Shown: positions 54,213-64,000 of the stretch, piece by piece
Numbering within the stretch: the stretch's first letter is position 1
Layout of the letters: every line of letters begins with the position of its first letter
Assembly: GCF_900187615.1 (NCBI RefSeq)
Contig: NZ_FYDO01000003.1
Coordinates: 1-64,000, forward strand
DNA: 64,000 nucleotides
From: Pseudomonas sp. Irchel s3f7
GTDB taxonomy: Bacteria; Pseudomonadota; Gammaproteobacteria; Pseudomonadales; Pseudomonadaceae
Direction: 5' to 3'
Position numbers and translations under genes: made by a program
Notes under the pieces: generated by a model
The model's input: only the letters and a program-made list of their open reading frames with translations
Database searches by the model: none
Told to the model about the DNA's origin: nothing

Positions 54213-55063
54213 GCCATGTCGTCGAAGAAGTCCGTCTGAGCCTGCCGCACATCGAGCTGGCGGCGCACTTGTTCGGCCCTGAAAACGGTTTACCGGTCAT
54301 TGCCTTGCACGGCTGGCTGGACAACGCCAACAGCTTTGCCCGCCTGGCGCCCAAGCTCAAAGGCTTGCGCATCATTGCCCTGGACATGGCCGGTCACGGT
54401 CATTCCGGGCATCGACCCGCTGGGGCAGGCTATGCCATGTGGGACTACGCCCACGATGTACTGCAAGTCGCCGAACAACTTGGACTGAAGCGGTTTGCGT
54501 TGCTGGGGCACTCGATGGGTGCTATCGCGTCGTTGATCATCGCCGGTTCCTTGCCGGATCGCGTCACCCATCTGGCCTTGATCGACGGTCTTATTCCTCC
54601 TACTGACAATGCCGCCAATGCCGCCGAGCGCATGGGCATGGCCCTGCAAGCGCAACTGGACTTGCGGGAAAAACGCAAACCGGTGTACGACACGCTCGAC
54701 CGTGCCATCGAAGCACGCATGAAAGGGCTGGTGGCGGTCAGTCGCGAAGCCGCCGAGCTGCTGGCGCAACGTGGACTGATGCCGGTGCCGGGCGGTTACA
54801 CCTGGCGCACCGACAATCGTCTCACGCTGCCATCACCGCTGCGTCTTACAACAGAACAGGCGATGGCCTTCGTCCAGCGGATCAATTGCCCTGCAAAACT
54901 GGTGGTTGCTGCCGACGGCATGCTCGCCAAACACCCTGAGTTGCTGGAGCGTCTACCCTTTAGCCGGGAACAGCTGCCAGGCGGCCACCATTTGCACCTG
55001 AATGACGAGTCCGGTGCCGATCTTGTCGCAGACTGTTTCAATCGGTTCTTCGCCATTCCTTGA
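54209..55063 (+). CDS. Alpha/beta hydrolase
   Basis: This 284-aa alpha/beta-hydrolase has the oxyanion '[15 protein letters not shown]' near residue 34, the nucleophile elbow 'LLGHSMGA' near 100 and the C-terminal 'LPGGHHLHL' with the catalytic His. The ATG at 54209 overlaps the previous stop as ATGA. It resembles esterases of the EstX type. The substrate is unknown. Confidence 0.85.
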   Translation: MSHVVEEVRLSLPHIELAAHLFGPENGLPVIALHGWLDNANSFARLAPKLKGLRIIALDMAGHGHSGHRPAGAGYAMWDYAHDVLQVAEQLGLKRFALLGHSMGAIASLIIAGSLPDRVTHLALIDGLIPPTDNAANAAERMGMALQAQLDLREKRKPVYDTLDRAIEARMKGLVAVSREAAELLAQRGLMPVPGGYTWRTDNRLTLPSPLRLTTEQAMAFVQRINCPAKLVVAADGMLAKHPELLERLPFSREQLPGGHHLHLNDESGADLVADCFNRFFAIP

Positions 55064-55113
55064 CTTGCGCCGGGCAACTGTCGAGGCTTGGCGGGTTGAA
55101 AAGGGAGACAACC

Positions 55114-55773
55114 ATGATAGATCTCTACACCGCTGCGACCCCGAATGGCCACAAGGTCTCTATCGTGCTCGAGGAACTCGGCGTGCCCTACTCGGTGCAT
55201 GCCTTGAGTTTCGACAAAAAGGAACAGAAGTCACCGGACTTCCTCAAGATCAACCCCAATGGCCGGATTCCGGCGATTGTCGACCGCGCCAATGGCGATT
55301 TCGCCGTGTTCGAGTCCGGCGCAATCCTGATTTACCTCGCTGAAATGACCGGCAAACTGCTGCCCGCCGACCCCAAGGGGCGCTCGCTGGTGTTGCAGTG
55401 GCTGATGTTCCAGATGGGCGGAATCGGACCCATGCAAGGGCAGGCCAATGTGTTCTTCCGCTATTTCCCGGAAAAACTCCAGGGCGCCATCGACCGCTAT
55501 CAACACGAAACCCGGCGCCTCTACGAAGTGCTCGATACACGCCTGCAATCCGTTGAGTTCCTGGCCGGTGAATACAGCATCGCCGACATCGCAACGTTTC
55601 CATGGGTGCGCGGCTACGAGTGGTCGGGCGTCTCGGTGGATGGGCTGACGGCGTTGCAACGCTGGATGGCGACCCTGGAGGCGCGTCCGGCGGTACAACG
55701 TGGCTTGCAGGTGCCACAGCGCGCCGATGAAGCGAGCGTCATCAAGGGTGCCCAGGCCATGCTGATCCGATGA
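55114..55773 (+). CDS. Glutathione S-transferase family protein (YfcG/YghU-like)
   Basis: This 219-aa protein has an N-terminal thioredoxin-like domain with '[16 protein letters not shown]' and '[12 protein letters not shown]', and '[13 protein letters not shown]' (ESxAI motif), then a helical C-terminal domain with '[16 protein letters not shown]'. The TPNGxK N-terminal motif is typical of YfcG/YghU-type disulfide-bond reductases. It overlaps the DUF4892 gene by 4 nt. The ATG at 55114 has AAGGGAG upstream. Confidence 0.9.
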   Translation: MIDLYTAATPNGHKVSIVLEELGVPYSVHALSFDKKEQKSPDFLKINPNGRIPAIVDRANGDFAVFESGAILIYLAEMTGKLLPADPKGRSLVLQWLMFQMGGIGPMQGQANVFFRYFPEKLQGAIDRYQHETRRLYEVLDTRLQSVEFLAGEYSIADIATFPWVRGYEWSGVSVDGLTALQRWMATLEARPAVQRGLQVPQRADEASVIKGAQAMLIR

Positions 55774-56588
55774 GTCTATTCATGCGTTCAATCAATCTGC
55801 TGGCGCTGTGCTGTTTCAGTCCTTTGTTGTTTGCCGCCGATGTACCGGGCAGTCAGGACCTGCCGATCGTGCCGCGTATGGCCGACGCCCAGATCGTCGA
55901 CTATCGCCCCTCGGTTGAGCTGGAGCGGATCTACCCCTTGGGCTCGATTCGTAAAATCAGCGGTCAGTTGCGTTTCGACGGTCAGGTCAGTGCCCGTGGG
56001 CGGGCCACTTCGGTGACCTATGAATTGCCGCCGGAACATTCTTCCATCGACGCCTTCACCGCCGCCCGCGAAGCCTTGCAGAAGCAGGACGCGCAATTGC
56101 TGTTCTGGTGTCAGGCCCGTGATTGCGGTGAAAGCAGCCTGTGGGCCAATGAAGTCTTCGGCAACGCCAAGTTATATGGCGCCGATGATCAGCAAGCCTA
56201 TTTGCTGTTGCGCCTTGCAGCACCCCAGGACAACACGCTGGTGGCGCTTTACAGCATCACCCGTGGCAATCGCAAAGCCTACCTGCATGTCGAACAGTTC
56301 GACGCCTCCGCGCCGCTGGGCGATTTGCTGCCGACGTCTGCGACCTTGCTGCGTGAGCTCAAGAGCACTGGCGAACTCGATTTCCCGAAACTGATCGACG
56401 CGCCTGACGAAACCTGGCTGCGCCTGATTTCCCGGGGCCTGAACCTCGACACCACGCTGCGGGTCAGTATTTCCGGGGCCAATGCCGAGGCCTGGCGCCA
56501 GGCGTTGATCACTCAAGGTGTGAGGACCGCCAGGATGGAAACCGGCAGCGTTGAAGGCTCTGGCCTGCACATCGAACTATTGCGGTAG
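55770..56588 (+). CDS. DUF4892 periplasmic protein
   Basis: This 272-aa protein has a signal peptide (about 1-23, cleavage at LFA-AD) and a region of about 180 residues that matches the DUF4892 pattern ('[21 protein letters not shown]' and '[22 protein letters not shown]'). Two cysteines lie close together. Function is unknown. The start overlaps the GST stop (ATGA). Confidence 0.75.
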   Translation: MSLFMRSINLLALCCFSPLLFAADVPGSQDLPIVPRMADAQIVDYRPSVELERIYPLGSIRKISGQLRFDGQVSARGRATSVTYELPPEHSSIDAFTAAREALQKQDAQLLFWCQARDCGESSLWANEVFGNAKLYGADDQQAYLLLRLAAPQDNTLVALYSITRGNRKAYLHVEQFDASAPLGDLLPTSATLLRELKSTGELDFPKLIDAPDETWLRLISRGLNLDTTLRVSISGANAEAWRQALITQGVRTARMETGSVEGSGLHIELLR

Positions 56589-56656
56589 GCTTCACCGGGT
56601 GAACGTGGGCGCCACGTTCGCCTACTCTTTTGCTGACAGTTTTTTCGGGATTCAAA

Positions 56657-57712
56657 ATGCTCAATAACGATCGCCTGTTGGTGCAGATCCTGCTCGTTGC
56701 GCTGTTTGGCGCGAGTTTATGGGTGATGGCGCCGTTTTGGTCGGCGTTGTTCTGGGGCGCGGTGCTGGCGTTTGCCAGTTGGCCGCTGATGCGATTGCTG
56801 ACTCGCTGGCTCAACGGCCGTGAGTCGCTGGCGGCGGCACTGTTGACCGTGGGCTGGATGGTGCTGGTGGCGGCGCCGCTGGTTTGGCTGGGGTTCAACC
56901 TGGCGGACCATGTGCGTGATGCCACGGTGTTCATCAAAGACGCGCAACTCGAAGGTTTGCCCGAAGCGCCGGCCTGGCTGGGCGCAATTCCGTTGGTGGG
57001 CGAGCGACTGGTCGGGATCTGGAACAGCATCGACCAGCAGGGCGCGGCAATGATGGTGAGCCTCAAACCGTACCTGGGGCAGGTCGGCAATTGGTTCCTG
57101 GCGCGCAGTGCGCAGATCGGCGGCGGGATTCTCGAGCTGACCCTGAGCATCGTTTTCGTCTTCTTTTTCTATCGCGACGGGCCGCGACTGGCGGTATTTG
57201 TGCACAGCCTGCTGGAGCGGCTGATCGGCCAGCGTGCCACTTACTACATTGAATTGGTGGCGGGCACGGTACAGCGAGTGGTCAACGGCGTGATCGGCAC
57301 GGCAGCGGCCCAGGCCATCCTGGCATTGATCGGGTTCCTGATTGCTGGAGTGCCGGGGGCGCTGGTGCTCGGTATCGCGACTTTCCTGCTCAGCCTGATC
57401 CCGATGGGGCCACCGCTGGTGTGGATTCCCGCCACGGCCTGGCTGGCCTGGAAAGGTGAATATGGAATGGCCATGTTTCTCGGGGCCTGGGGCATGTTCA
57501 TCATCAGTGGCGTCGACAACGTGCTCAAACCGTACCTGATCAGCCGTGGCGGTAATCTGCCGCTGGTCATTGTGCTGCTGGGGGTGTTTGGCGGTTTGAT
57601 TGCCTTTGGCTTCATCGGCCTGTTCATCGGGCCTACGTTGCTGGCGGTGGCTTACAGCCTGTTGACCGACTGGAGCAAGACTCAGGCGCGGGTTGAAGAT
57701 CGTCGGCCCTGA
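56657..57712 (+). CDS. AI-2E family transporter (YdiK/PerM type)
   Basis: This 351-aa inner-membrane protein has about eight helices and the AI-2E family pattern, with 'FFFYRDGPRLAVFVHSLLERL' and 'LLSLIPMGPPLVWIPA'. TqsA-type members export AI-2, but most, such as YdiK and PerM, have unknown cargo, so the name is a family name only. The ATG at 56657 (MLNNDRLLVQ) is preferred over 56630. pyrF follows in 124 bp. Confidence 0.85.
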   Translation: MLNNDRLLVQILLVALFGASLWVMAPFWSALFWGAVLAFASWPLMRLLTRWLNGRESLAAALLTVGWMVLVAAPLVWLGFNLADHVRDATVFIKDAQLEGLPEAPAWLGAIPLVGERLVGIWNSIDQQGAAMMVSLKPYLGQVGNWFLARSAQIGGGILELTLSIVFVFFFYRDGPRLAVFVHSLLERLIGQRATYYIELVAGTVQRVVNGVIGTAAAQAILALIGFLIAGVPGALVLGIATFLLSLIPMGPPLVWIPATAWLAWKGEYGMAMFLGAWGMFIISGVDNVLKPYLISRGGNLPLVIVLLGVFGGLIAFGFIGLFIGPTLLAVAYSLLTDWSKTQARVEDRRP

Positions 57713-57836
57713 GGTTTTTTGCGCCGGGAGCTAGTCTTTCCTGTAATGCTGCGACGATTTACCGATCATCGGGTCCCGCAGCGACGCTGGTTCCGCTACA
57801 ATGCGCGCCGATTTCGACTTGCCTGAGAGCCCACTC

Positions 57837-58535
57837 ATGTCCGCCTGCCAGACTCCTATCATCGTCGCCCTGGATTTCCCTACCCGTGACGCCGCACTGA
57901 AGCTGGCCGATCAGTTGGACCCGAAGCTGTGCCGGGTCAAAGTCGGTAAAGAACTGTTCACCAGCTGCGCCTCGGAAATCGTCGGCACCCTGCGCGACAA
58001 GGGTTTCGAAGTGTTCCTGGACCTCAAGTTCCACGACATCCCGAACACCACCGCCATGGCCGTCAAGGCTGCTGCGGAAATGGGCGTATGGATGGTCAAC
58101 GTGCATTGCTCCGGTGGCCTGCGCATGATGGCCGCGTGCCGTGAAGTGCTGGACAAGCGCAGCGGCCCGCAGCCACTGCTGATCGGCGTGACCGTGCTGA
58201 CCAGCATGGAGCGTGAGGATCTGGCGGGTATCGGTCTGGATATCGAGCCGCAGGAGCAGGTGCTGCGTCTGGCTGCGCTGGCGGAAAAAGCCGGGATGGA
58301 CGGTCTGGTGTGCTCGGCCCTGGAAGCCCAGGCCCTGAAAACGGCGCACCCGTCGCTGCAACTGGTGACCCCGGGGATTCGTCCTGCGGGCAGCGCCCAG
58401 GACGATCAACGCCGCATCCTGACGCCGCGTCAGGCACTGGATGCCGGCTCGGACTATCTGGTGATCGGCCGTCCGATCAGCCAGGCGGCGGATCCGGCCA
58501 AGGCGCTGGCATCGGTCGTGGCCGAACTGGCGTAA
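57837..58535 (+). CDS. pyrF: Orotidine 5'-phosphate decarboxylase PyrF
   Basis: PyrF converts OMP to UMP. The 232-aa TIM-barrel protein has the catalytic DxKxxD set at D62, K64 and D67 in '[11 protein letters not shown]', and the phosphate loop 'TPGIRP' and 'YLVIGRPI' near the C-terminus. The ATG at 57837 ([10 protein letters not shown]) is chosen over 57801. Confidence 0.96.
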   Translation: MSACQTPIIVALDFPTRDAALKLADQLDPKLCRVKVGKELFTSCASEIVGTLRDKGFEVFLDLKFHDIPNTTAMAVKAAAEMGVWMVNVHCSGGLRMMAACREVLDKRSGPQPLLIGVTVLTSMEREDLAGIGLDIEPQEQVLRLAALAEKAGMDGLVCSALEAQALKTAHPSLQLVTPGIRPAGSAQDDQRRILTPRQALDAGSDYLVIGRPISQAADPAKALASVVAELA

Positions 58536-58544
58536 ACATCCAGC

Positions 58545-58633
58545 CTGTAGGAGCCGGCTTGCCGGCGATCGCATCACCACGGTTTACCTGTGTAATCGCG
58601 GTGATGCGATCGCTGGCAAGCCAGCTCCTACAA
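58545..58633. repeat. BIME: inverted REP pair
   Basis: CTGTAGGAGCCGGCTTGCCG and GCTGGCAAGCCAGCTCCTAC flank about 45 bp that itself contains the inverted halves GATCGCATCACC and GGTGATGCGATC. Confidence 0.85.
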
Positions 58634-58641
58634 GGGCAACG

Positions 58642-59646
58642 TTAAACCTTCAACACCAACTTCCCGAAATTCTCCCCGCTGAATAACTTCATCAGCGTCT
58701 CCGGGAACGTCTCCAGTCCTTCGACAATGTCTTCCTTGCTCTTGAGCTGCCCCTTGGCCATCCAGCCGGCCATTTCCTGCCCTGCGGCAGCGAACTGGGC
58801 GGCGTAGTCCATGACCACAAAACCTTCCATGCGCGCGCGGTTGACCAGCAGCGACAGGTAGTTGGCCGGGCCTTTGACCGCTTCCTTGTTGTTGTACTGG
58901 CTGATGGCGCCGCAAATCACCACCCGCGCTTTCATGTTCAGACGGCTCAACACGGCGTCGAGAATGTCGCCACCGACGTTGTCGAAATACACGTCCACAC
59001 CTTTCGGGCACTCGCGCTTAAGGCCGGCGATCACATCTTCATTCTTGTAATCGATAACCCCGTCGAACCCCAATTCATCGATGAGGAACTTGCACTTGTC
59101 CGCGCCACCGGCGATGCCGACAACCCGGCATCCTTTGATCTTGGCGATTTGCCCGGCAATGCTGCCCACTGCACCCGCTGCGCCCGACAACACCACCGTG
59201 TCACCGGCCTTCGGAGCGCCCACGTCGAGCAGGGCGAAGTACGCCGTCATCCCGGTCATGCCCAGCGCGGACAAGTAACGCGGCAGCGGCGCCAGGTTGG
59301 GATCGACCTTGTAGAAGCCTCGCGGCTCACCGAGGAAGTAGTCCTGCACGCCAAGGGCGCCATTGACGTAGTCCCCGACCGCGAAGCCTGGATTATTCGA
59401 GGCAACGACTTTGCCTACACCCAATGCGCGCATGACTTCGCCAAGACCGACCGGCGGAATGTAGGACTTGCCTTCGTTCATCCAGCCGCGCATCGCCGGA
59501 TCAAGCGACAGGTATTCGTTTTTGACCAGGATCTGACCCGCCGCCGGTTCGCCGACCGGTACTTCCTGATAAGTGAATGTCTCGCGGGTCGCCGCGCCTA
59601 CCGGACGTTTGGCGAGCAGGAATTGACGGTTGGTCTGGGAAGTCAT
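58642..59646 (-). CDS. NADP-dependent MDR-family oxidoreductase (CurA/YncB-like)
   Basis: This 334-aa zinc-free medium-chain reductase has 'YLSLDPAMRGWM' near residue 46, the dinucleotide loop in 'SGAAGAVGSIAGQIAK' near 155 and 'YFDNVGGDILD' near 225. This pattern is that of leukotriene B4 dehydrogenase/CurA-type enzymes, which reduce alpha,beta-unsaturated ketones. The ATG at 59646 (MTSQTNRQF) is chosen over 59655. It is divergent from the SDR, as in recalled PA1648-PA1649. Confidence 0.9.
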   Translation of the reverse strand: MTSQTNRQFLLAKRPVGAATRETFTYQEVPVGEPAAGQILVKNEYLSLDPAMRGWMNEGKSYIPPVGLGEVMRALGVGKVVASNNPGFAVGDYVNGALGVQDYFLGEPRGFYKVDPNLAPLPRYLSALGMTGMTAYFALLDVGAPKAGDTVVLSGAAGAVGSIAGQIAKIKGCRVVGIAGGADKCKFLIDELGFDGVIDYKNEDVIAGLKRECPKGVDVYFDNVGGDILDAVLSRLNMKARVVICGAISQYNNKEAVKGPANYLSLLVNRARMEGFVVMDYAAQFAAAGQEMAGWMAKGQLKSKEDIVEGLETFPETLMKLFSGENFGKLVLKV

Positions 59647-59883
59647 GACAGGCACTCAAGATGAATGAAGCCTTGTTGATAGCTGCTTAGCGTCGCGGCT
59701 GCAAGTCTGGCTGATGTGGCGAATACACGCCGATCCAGTGTGGTGATGGAGCTGCCGGCAGGTCCATCACTGCAACTCATGGGCGTCCAACCGGCCTTTT
59801 GATAGTGCTGCCGCGCCCAAGGTCCCTGTGCCTAGACTGGGGGCACGTAACTTCCCGCATTCTTCTCTTCCGAGGGCATAACA

Positions 59884-60645
59884 ATGAGCATGACGTTTTC
59901 CGGTCAGGTGGCAGTGGTGACAGGTGCAGCGGCCGGCATTGGTCGCGCAACCGCCCAGGCATTTGCCGCCGAAGGCCTGAAGGTGGTGGTGGCCGATATG
60001 GACACGGCGGGCGGTGAGGGCACAGTAGCGCTGATTCGTACGGCGGGCGGCGAAGCGACCTTCGTGCGCTGCAATGTGACGCTGGAAAACGACGTGAAAA
60101 ACCTGATGGAGGAGGTGATCAACACTTACGGGCGCCTCGACTATGCCTTCAACAATGCCGGCATCGAGATCGAAAAAGGCAAACTGGCCGAAGGCACCGT
60201 CGACGAGTTCGACGCGATCATGGGCGTCAATGTCAAAGGCGTCTGGCTGTGCATGAAGTACCAGTTGCCATTGCTGCTGGTCCAGGGCGGCGGTGCGATC
60301 GTCAACACTGCCTCGGTCGCCGGCCTGGGGGCGGCGCCAAAAATGAGCATCTACGCGGCGTCCAAGCATGCGGTGATCGGCCTGACCAAATCGGCCGCCA
60401 TCGAATACGCCAAGAAAAAGATCCGGGTCAACGCGGTGTGCCCGGCAGTCATCGATACCGACATGTTCCGTCGCGCCTATGAAGCCGACCCGAAAAAGGG
60501 CGAGTTCGCCAATGCCATGCATCCGGTGGGTCGCATCGGCAAGGTCGAGGAAATTGCCAGCGCGGTGCTGTACCTGTGCAGCGATGGCGCGGCCTTCACC
60601 ACCGGGCATTCGTTGGCGGTAGACGGTGGCGTGACAGCGTTCTGA
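59884..60645 (+). CDS. Short-chain dehydrogenase/reductase
   Basis: This 253-aa classical SDR has the cofactor loop TGAAAGIG near residue 14, NNAG near 90, the catalytic Ser in 'NTASVAG' (about 142) and YAASK near 155. It probably acts on a hydroxy or keto substrate that cannot be named from sequence. The ATG at 59884 (MSMTFSG) is used. It is divergent from the MDR oxidoreductase across a 237-bp gap in which I see no other gene. Confidence 0.9.
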   Translation: MSMTFSGQVAVVTGAAAGIGRATAQAFAAEGLKVVVADMDTAGGEGTVALIRTAGGEATFVRCNVTLENDVKNLMEEVINTYGRLDYAFNNAGIEIEKGKLAEGTVDEFDAIMGVNVKGVWLCMKYQLPLLLVQGGGAIVNTASVAGLGAAPKMSIYAASKHAVIGLTKSAAIEYAKKKIRVNAVCPAVIDTDMFRRAYEADPKKGEFANAMHPVGRIGKVEEIASAVLYLCSDGAAFTTGHSLAVDGGVTAF

Positions 60646-60668
60646 CCCACGCCTGTATGACATGACCT

Positions 60669-60772
60669 GTGGCGAGGGAGCTTGCTCCCGCTGGACTGCG
60701 TAGCAGTCCCATCTCGTTTGGCAAAGAGGTGGGGCCGCTTCGCGACCCAGCGGGAGCAAGCTCCCTCGCCAC
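60669..60772. repeat. BIME of the GTGGCGAGGGAGCTTGCTCCC type
   Basis: GTGGCGAGGGAGCTTGCTCC and its inverse flank about 60 bp. It occupies a third of the 300-bp SDR-MocR gap; the rest holds only the MocR upstream region. Confidence 0.85.
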
Positions 60773-60945
60773 GTTTTTTTTGCTCGATCCAACATTTTTT
60801 TGAGTTGTAGCATCACGCCAACAGGCGACCGGAGAATGTGTTTCAAACGGTAAGAATTGCAAGTTTTGACGGTGTTCTCGCACATCCCGTCGAGCGTTCC
60901 TGTGATTAACTGTTTTTCGCAAAACGGACAGGAGTTTGCTAGCTC

Positions 60946-62310
60946 ATGGAGTTGAGAATCGATCGACAGGCATTGGTGCCGGTCGTACAGCAAATCGTCG
61001 ATGCGCTGGCCTGCTGGCTTCGCTCCAGCGCAGTAGCCCCCGGCGTACGCTTGCCTTCGGTACGGCACATCGCGCGGATCAATCTGCTCAGTCAATCGAC
61101 GGTTTCCGAGGCCTGCGACCGTTTGGTCGCGCAGGGTCTGCTGCTGTCACGTCATCGGGGCGGCTATTGGGTTGCTGATCCGGCAGCATCCGCGAAGGAG
61201 GGTGAAATCCTCCTTCAGGGTTCAAGCCGGAGTGAGGAGTTGAGGCTGGGTTGCGGCGGCTTGCCCGAGAGTTGGCGCGAGACGGATGACCTGAGTTACG
61301 CGATCCGCCGGGTCAGCCGCACCGACATGGCGGCTCTGTTCAGCTACGGCACGCCGCTGGGCCTGCCAGCGTTGCGTCAACAGATCCTCAAACGTCTCAA
61401 AAGCCTGGGTATTACGACGCAAGAGAATCAAATCGTGACCACGACGGGAGCCAGTCAAGGGCTTGACCTGATTGTACGAACGCTGTTCCAGTCCGGTGAT
61501 TGTGTCGTGGTTGAAAGCCCTGGTGATCCCTTGCTCTTCGACCTGCTCAAACTGCACGGTATCGGCATGATTGAAGTGCCACGAACCCCGCGAGGGCCGG
61601 ACATCGAAGTCCTTGAAGCGTTGTTGCTCAAGCACCGGCCGCGCGGGTTGTTCATCAACAGCTTCCATCACAACCCGACCGGCAGCAGCCTTGCGCCCAT
61701 GATGGCGCGGCAGGTTGTGCAACTGGCCAGCACCCATGGCGTTCTGCTGATCGAAGACGACGTCTATGCAGATTTGCACACCGGGCCAGGCACGCGGTTG
61801 GCGGCACTGGATGACAACGTGATCTACGTCGGCAGCTATTCCAAGACCCTCAGCAGTTCCTTGCGGGTCGGTTTCGTGGTGGCCAGTGGCGAAGTGATTT
61901 CGCGTCTGGCCGAGGTCAAGATGATCAGCAGCATGGGCGCCTCGCTATTTTGTGAATCGGTGTTGGCGTCTCTGTTGGCCAGTGGTGCCTATCGAGGCCT
62001 GGTGCAGCGCCAGGCACAACGGTTGAGCAGCAACAGGCTGGCGGCATTACAGCTGCTTGAAGATGCCGACTGGGAGGTTTTCGCAAAACCGGCGGGGGGG
62101 TTGTACATTTGGGCGCGCTCACGAATGTCAGACCTTGATCAGGTCCAGGCGCAGGCACGGCGCTTTGGCGTGCAGCTATCTTCAAACACTGCGTTCAGCC
62201 CTGCCGGCAAACCCTGTGGCTGGCAGCGCATCAACGTGGCGTATGCCTGCGATCCTCGGGCCCGGGCGTTCTTCCAGGCCACGGCTGCGGATCGACCTCA
62301 AGCGTTCTGA
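60946..62310 (+). CDS. MocR-type (GntR/aminotransferase) transcriptional regulator
   Basis: This 454-aa protein joins an N-terminal GntR winged helix ('LPSVRHIARINLLSQSTVSEACDRLVAQGLL', about 36-68) to a type-I aminotransferase-like domain (about 115-445) with the PLP lysine in 'SYSKTLSSSLRVGF' near residue 303 and 'DDVYADLHTGPG' near 270. MocR-type proteins sense PLP or an amino acid. Targets are often divergent genes, but none is divergent here. ATG 60946 follows AGGAG. A chemoreceptor gene follows in 108 bp. Confidence 0.88.
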   Translation: MELRIDRQALVPVVQQIVDALACWLRSSAVAPGVRLPSVRHIARINLLSQSTVSEACDRLVAQGLLLSRHRGGYWVADPAASAKEGEILLQGSSRSEELRLGCGGLPESWRETDDLSYAIRRVSRTDMAALFSYGTPLGLPALRQQILKRLKSLGITTQENQIVTTTGASQGLDLIVRTLFQSGDCVVVESPGDPLLFDLLKLHGIGMIEVPRTPRGPDIEVLEALLLKHRPRGLFINSFHHNPTGSSLAPMMARQVVQLASTHGVLLIEDDVYADLHTGPGTRLAALDDNVIYVGSYSKTLSSSLRVGFVVASGEVISRLAEVKMISSMGASLFCESVLASLLASGAYRGLVQRQAQRLSSNRLAALQLLEDADWEVFAKPAGGLYIWARSRMSDLDQVQAQARRFGVQLSSNTAFSPAGKPCGWQRINVAYACDPRARAFFQATAADRPQAF

Positions 62311-62418
62311 AAACGACGTTGGCGTAGCTTTTTGCCATTATTCAGGCGCCAGCGTCTTGTGTTGCTACAAGCCCGTTGAGAGTCTTCGTCCACAGACTAT
62401 GGCAGGGGATCAAGTGCA

Positions 62419-64000
62419 ATGAATTCGGCCGTGCAGGGACGTTTTGCCAACCTCGGTATGGCGAAGAAACTGGGTACAGGTTTTCTGCTTGTGCTGTTGT
62501 TGACCGCCTTGGTGGCAGGCATTGGGGTCTGGTCTCTGCAAACCATCAGCCAGCGCTTCGACGGGTTGAAACAGATGTCGTCGCTCAACAGTGGTTTGCT
62601 CAAGGTGCGGCTGCTGGAGCAGGAATATGCCTTGCACGCAAACCCGAAAACCGTCGATGCCTTGCACGAGGGCGTTGACGGTCTGATCGCCCTGGCCAAT
62701 CAGCTCAAGTCTGAGTCTGCGGCCAACGTGCCGGTGATGAATGACGTCGAACAGTCCCTGGGTGCATACCGCAAGGCGTTTGACGAATTTGTCTCACTCA
62801 GTCAAGCCAAGGACCTTGCGCTGGAAATGGCCAGTTGGTCGGTCTCCAGTGTGGCCAACAATCTTGACGTGTTGCAGGCCGGGCTCGCCGATGATGGTGC
62901 CTATGCCTTGAAGGATTCCGAAGGCAAGGACGGTGCGCAATTCATCGAGCAAGCCAGTCAGGTCAGTCAGGTGTCGCGGTTGATGCTGCAGGCCATGAAC
63001 GAAGCGCGCGTACGCCTGGACCAGAGCCGCAAGGGTGATGACAGCGCCGGGCAGGGCAAAATCGAACAGGCCAGTCAGGCGCTGATCCAGGCTGAGCAGC
63101 TCAAAACCATGGTCAAGGACGAAGGCTATCAGACCGTCCTTAACGAGGTGACGGGCCATATCGCCAGCTTCAGCGACAAACTTGCCGAGTACACCGGCCT
63201 GCTGGAGCAGGAAAAAACCGTCTACCAGCAACTGCACCAGCGCGCAGGTCAAGTGGTTGAACGGGTGGATCAGGCTTACGTGGCCGAAGACCGGTCGATG
63301 CAGGCCGAACTGGAAAAGAACTCGCTTCTGATCATCGGCTCTTCTGCGTTGGCATTGTTGGTCGGATTCATTGCCGCGTGGCTGATTACCCGCTTGATCG
63401 TGGCGCCGTTGCGCAGTGTGATCCACGTCGCACAGCAGATTGCTGCGGGGGATTTGAGTACGACGGTTGAGGTGACACGCCGTGACGAAATAGGCCAGTT
63501 GATGAAGGCGATGCAGCAAATGGGCGCAGGGCTCAGCCAGATCGTCAGCGGTTTGCAGTCAGGCATCGAGCAGTTGTCGACTTCCGCTCAATCACTGTCG
63601 GCGGTGACGGAGCAAACCAACCTCGAAGTCAGCAGCCAAAAGGAAGAAACCGAACAGGTTGCCACGGCGATGAATCAAATGACCGCCACCGTGCACGACG
63701 TCGCACGCAATGCGGAAGAGGCCGCCCGAGCCGCGCAGACAGCGGATGGCAAAGTTGAAAGCGGTCAGCAGGTGGTGCGTCAGAGCATGGCGCGGATCGA
63801 ACAGTTGGCGGACTCTGCAACGTCGGCCAGTTCAAGTATCGAAAGCCTGAGTGCACAAATCCAGAACATCGGCGCGGTGTTGGGTGTAATCAAAAGCGTC
63901 GCCGAACAAACCAACCTGTTGGCGTTGAACGCGGCGATCGAGGCCGCCCGTGCCGGTGAGCAGGGCAGAGGGTTTGCGGTGGTGGCCGACGAAGTGCGTG
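62419..64000 (+). CDS. Methyl-accepting chemotaxis protein (3' end beyond window)
   Basis: The open frame runs from ATG 62419 to the window edge, at least 527 codons. It has a first membrane helix (about 20-42), a helical periplasmic ligand region of about 260 residues, a second helix (about 302-325), HAMP ('[22 protein letters not shown]', about 325-380), and the cytoplasmic signalling tip '[31 protein letters not shown]' at the very end. The all-helical, roughly 260-residue sensor resembles HBM-type domains, but this is a guess. Recalled synteny points to PA1646. The ligand is unknown. Confidence 0.9.
   Translation, partial: MNSAVQGRFANLGMAKKLGTGFLLVLLLTALVAGIGVWSLQTISQRFDGLKQMSSLNSGLLKVRLLEQEYALHANPKTVDALHEGVDGLIALANQLKSESAANVPVMNDVEQSLGAYRKAFDEFVSLSQAKDLALEMASWSVSSVANNLDVLQAGLADDGAYALKDSEGKDGAQFIEQASQVSQVSRLMLQAMNEARVRLDQSRKGDDSAGQGKIEQASQALIQAEQLKTMVKDEGYQTVLNEVTGHIASFSDKLAEYTGLLEQEKTVYQQLHQRAGQVVERVDQAYVAEDRSMQAELEKNSLLIIGSSALALLVGFIAAWLITRLIVAPLRSVIHVAQQIAAGDLSTTVEVTRRDEIGQLMKAMQQMGAGLSQIVSGLQSGIEQLSTSAQSLSAVTEQTNLEVSSQKEETEQVATAMNQMTATVHDVARNAEEAARAAQTADGKVESGQQVVRQSMARIEQLADSATSASSSIESLSAQIQNIGAVLGVIKSVAEQTNLLALNAAIEAARAGEQGRGFAVVADEVR

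Overview
The window looks like about 64 kb of a Pseudomonas chromosome from the P. fluorescens group. Four things point there. GC content is high. P. fluorescens-type REP/BIME elements (GTAGGAGC...GCTCGCGA and GTGGCGAGGGAGCTTGCTCCC types) fill most intergenic gaps. GacS has exactly the canonical 917 residues, with phospho-residues at H294, D717 and H863. Gene blocks run in the same order as P. aeruginosa PAO1 loci (recalled, not searched). No rRNA, tRNA or CRISPR array was seen.

Layout. 1-126 is the truncated right end of an ISL3-family insertion sequence. 232-8026 is a flagellar/chemotaxis block: flgZ, flgN and flgM on the minus strand, flgA on the minus strand, then cheV, cheR and flgBCDE on the plus strand. 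It carries a sigma-28 promoter for flgMN(Z) and a sigma-54 promoter for flgB. 8257-11151 is nrdA (class Ia ribonucleotide reductase large subunit, two ATP-cone-like regions) with no adjacent nrdB and a long upstream region holding a DnaA-box cluster and a perfect palindrome. 11884-14213 is an RstAB-like two-component system, followed by a phosphopantetheinyl transferase. 15271-17982 is oprH-phoP-phoQ, with four perfectly spaced GTTCAG repeats upstream. 18092-20777 holds an AraC-type regulator divergent from dctA, which has a sigma-54 promoter and a pair of DctD-like enhancer sites. 20922-29687 is housekeeping and accessory metabolism: CoA transferase, sprT, a Yip1 protein, ttcA, a Tag-like glycosylase, arsC-wrbA-DUF2069, a thioredoxin-like lipoprotein, a META lipoprotein pair and ldhA.

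29843-34936 holds gacS divergent from a PirRS-like two-component system that has a Fur-box-like site. 35104-41256 is cysM-rlmD-relA-mazG and a DUF2058 gene. 41323-43639 holds a 62-aa conserved-looking gene and fabAB. 43887-48875 is an unusual minus-strand three-gene unit: a TonB-dependent receptor, an orphan ABC-type solute-binding protein and a PA1611-like hybrid histidine kinase. 49038-58535 is gpsA, a DUF4389 gene, sixA, an acyl-CoA ligase with a large upstream palindrome, a thioesterase, two alpha/beta hydrolases, a GST, a DUF4892 gene, an AI-2E-type transporter and pyrF. 58642-64000 holds an MDR oxidoreductase, a divergent SDR, a MocR-type regulator and a chemoreceptor that runs off the right edge.

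Regulation and envelope sensing recur throughout: c-di-GMP control of motility (FlgZ), PhoPQ, GacS, a PirRS-like pair, and the receptor/binding-protein/kinase unit, which is the best candidate here for an undescribed signalling system. Functional names come from recognised motifs and recalled families. No database search was run.
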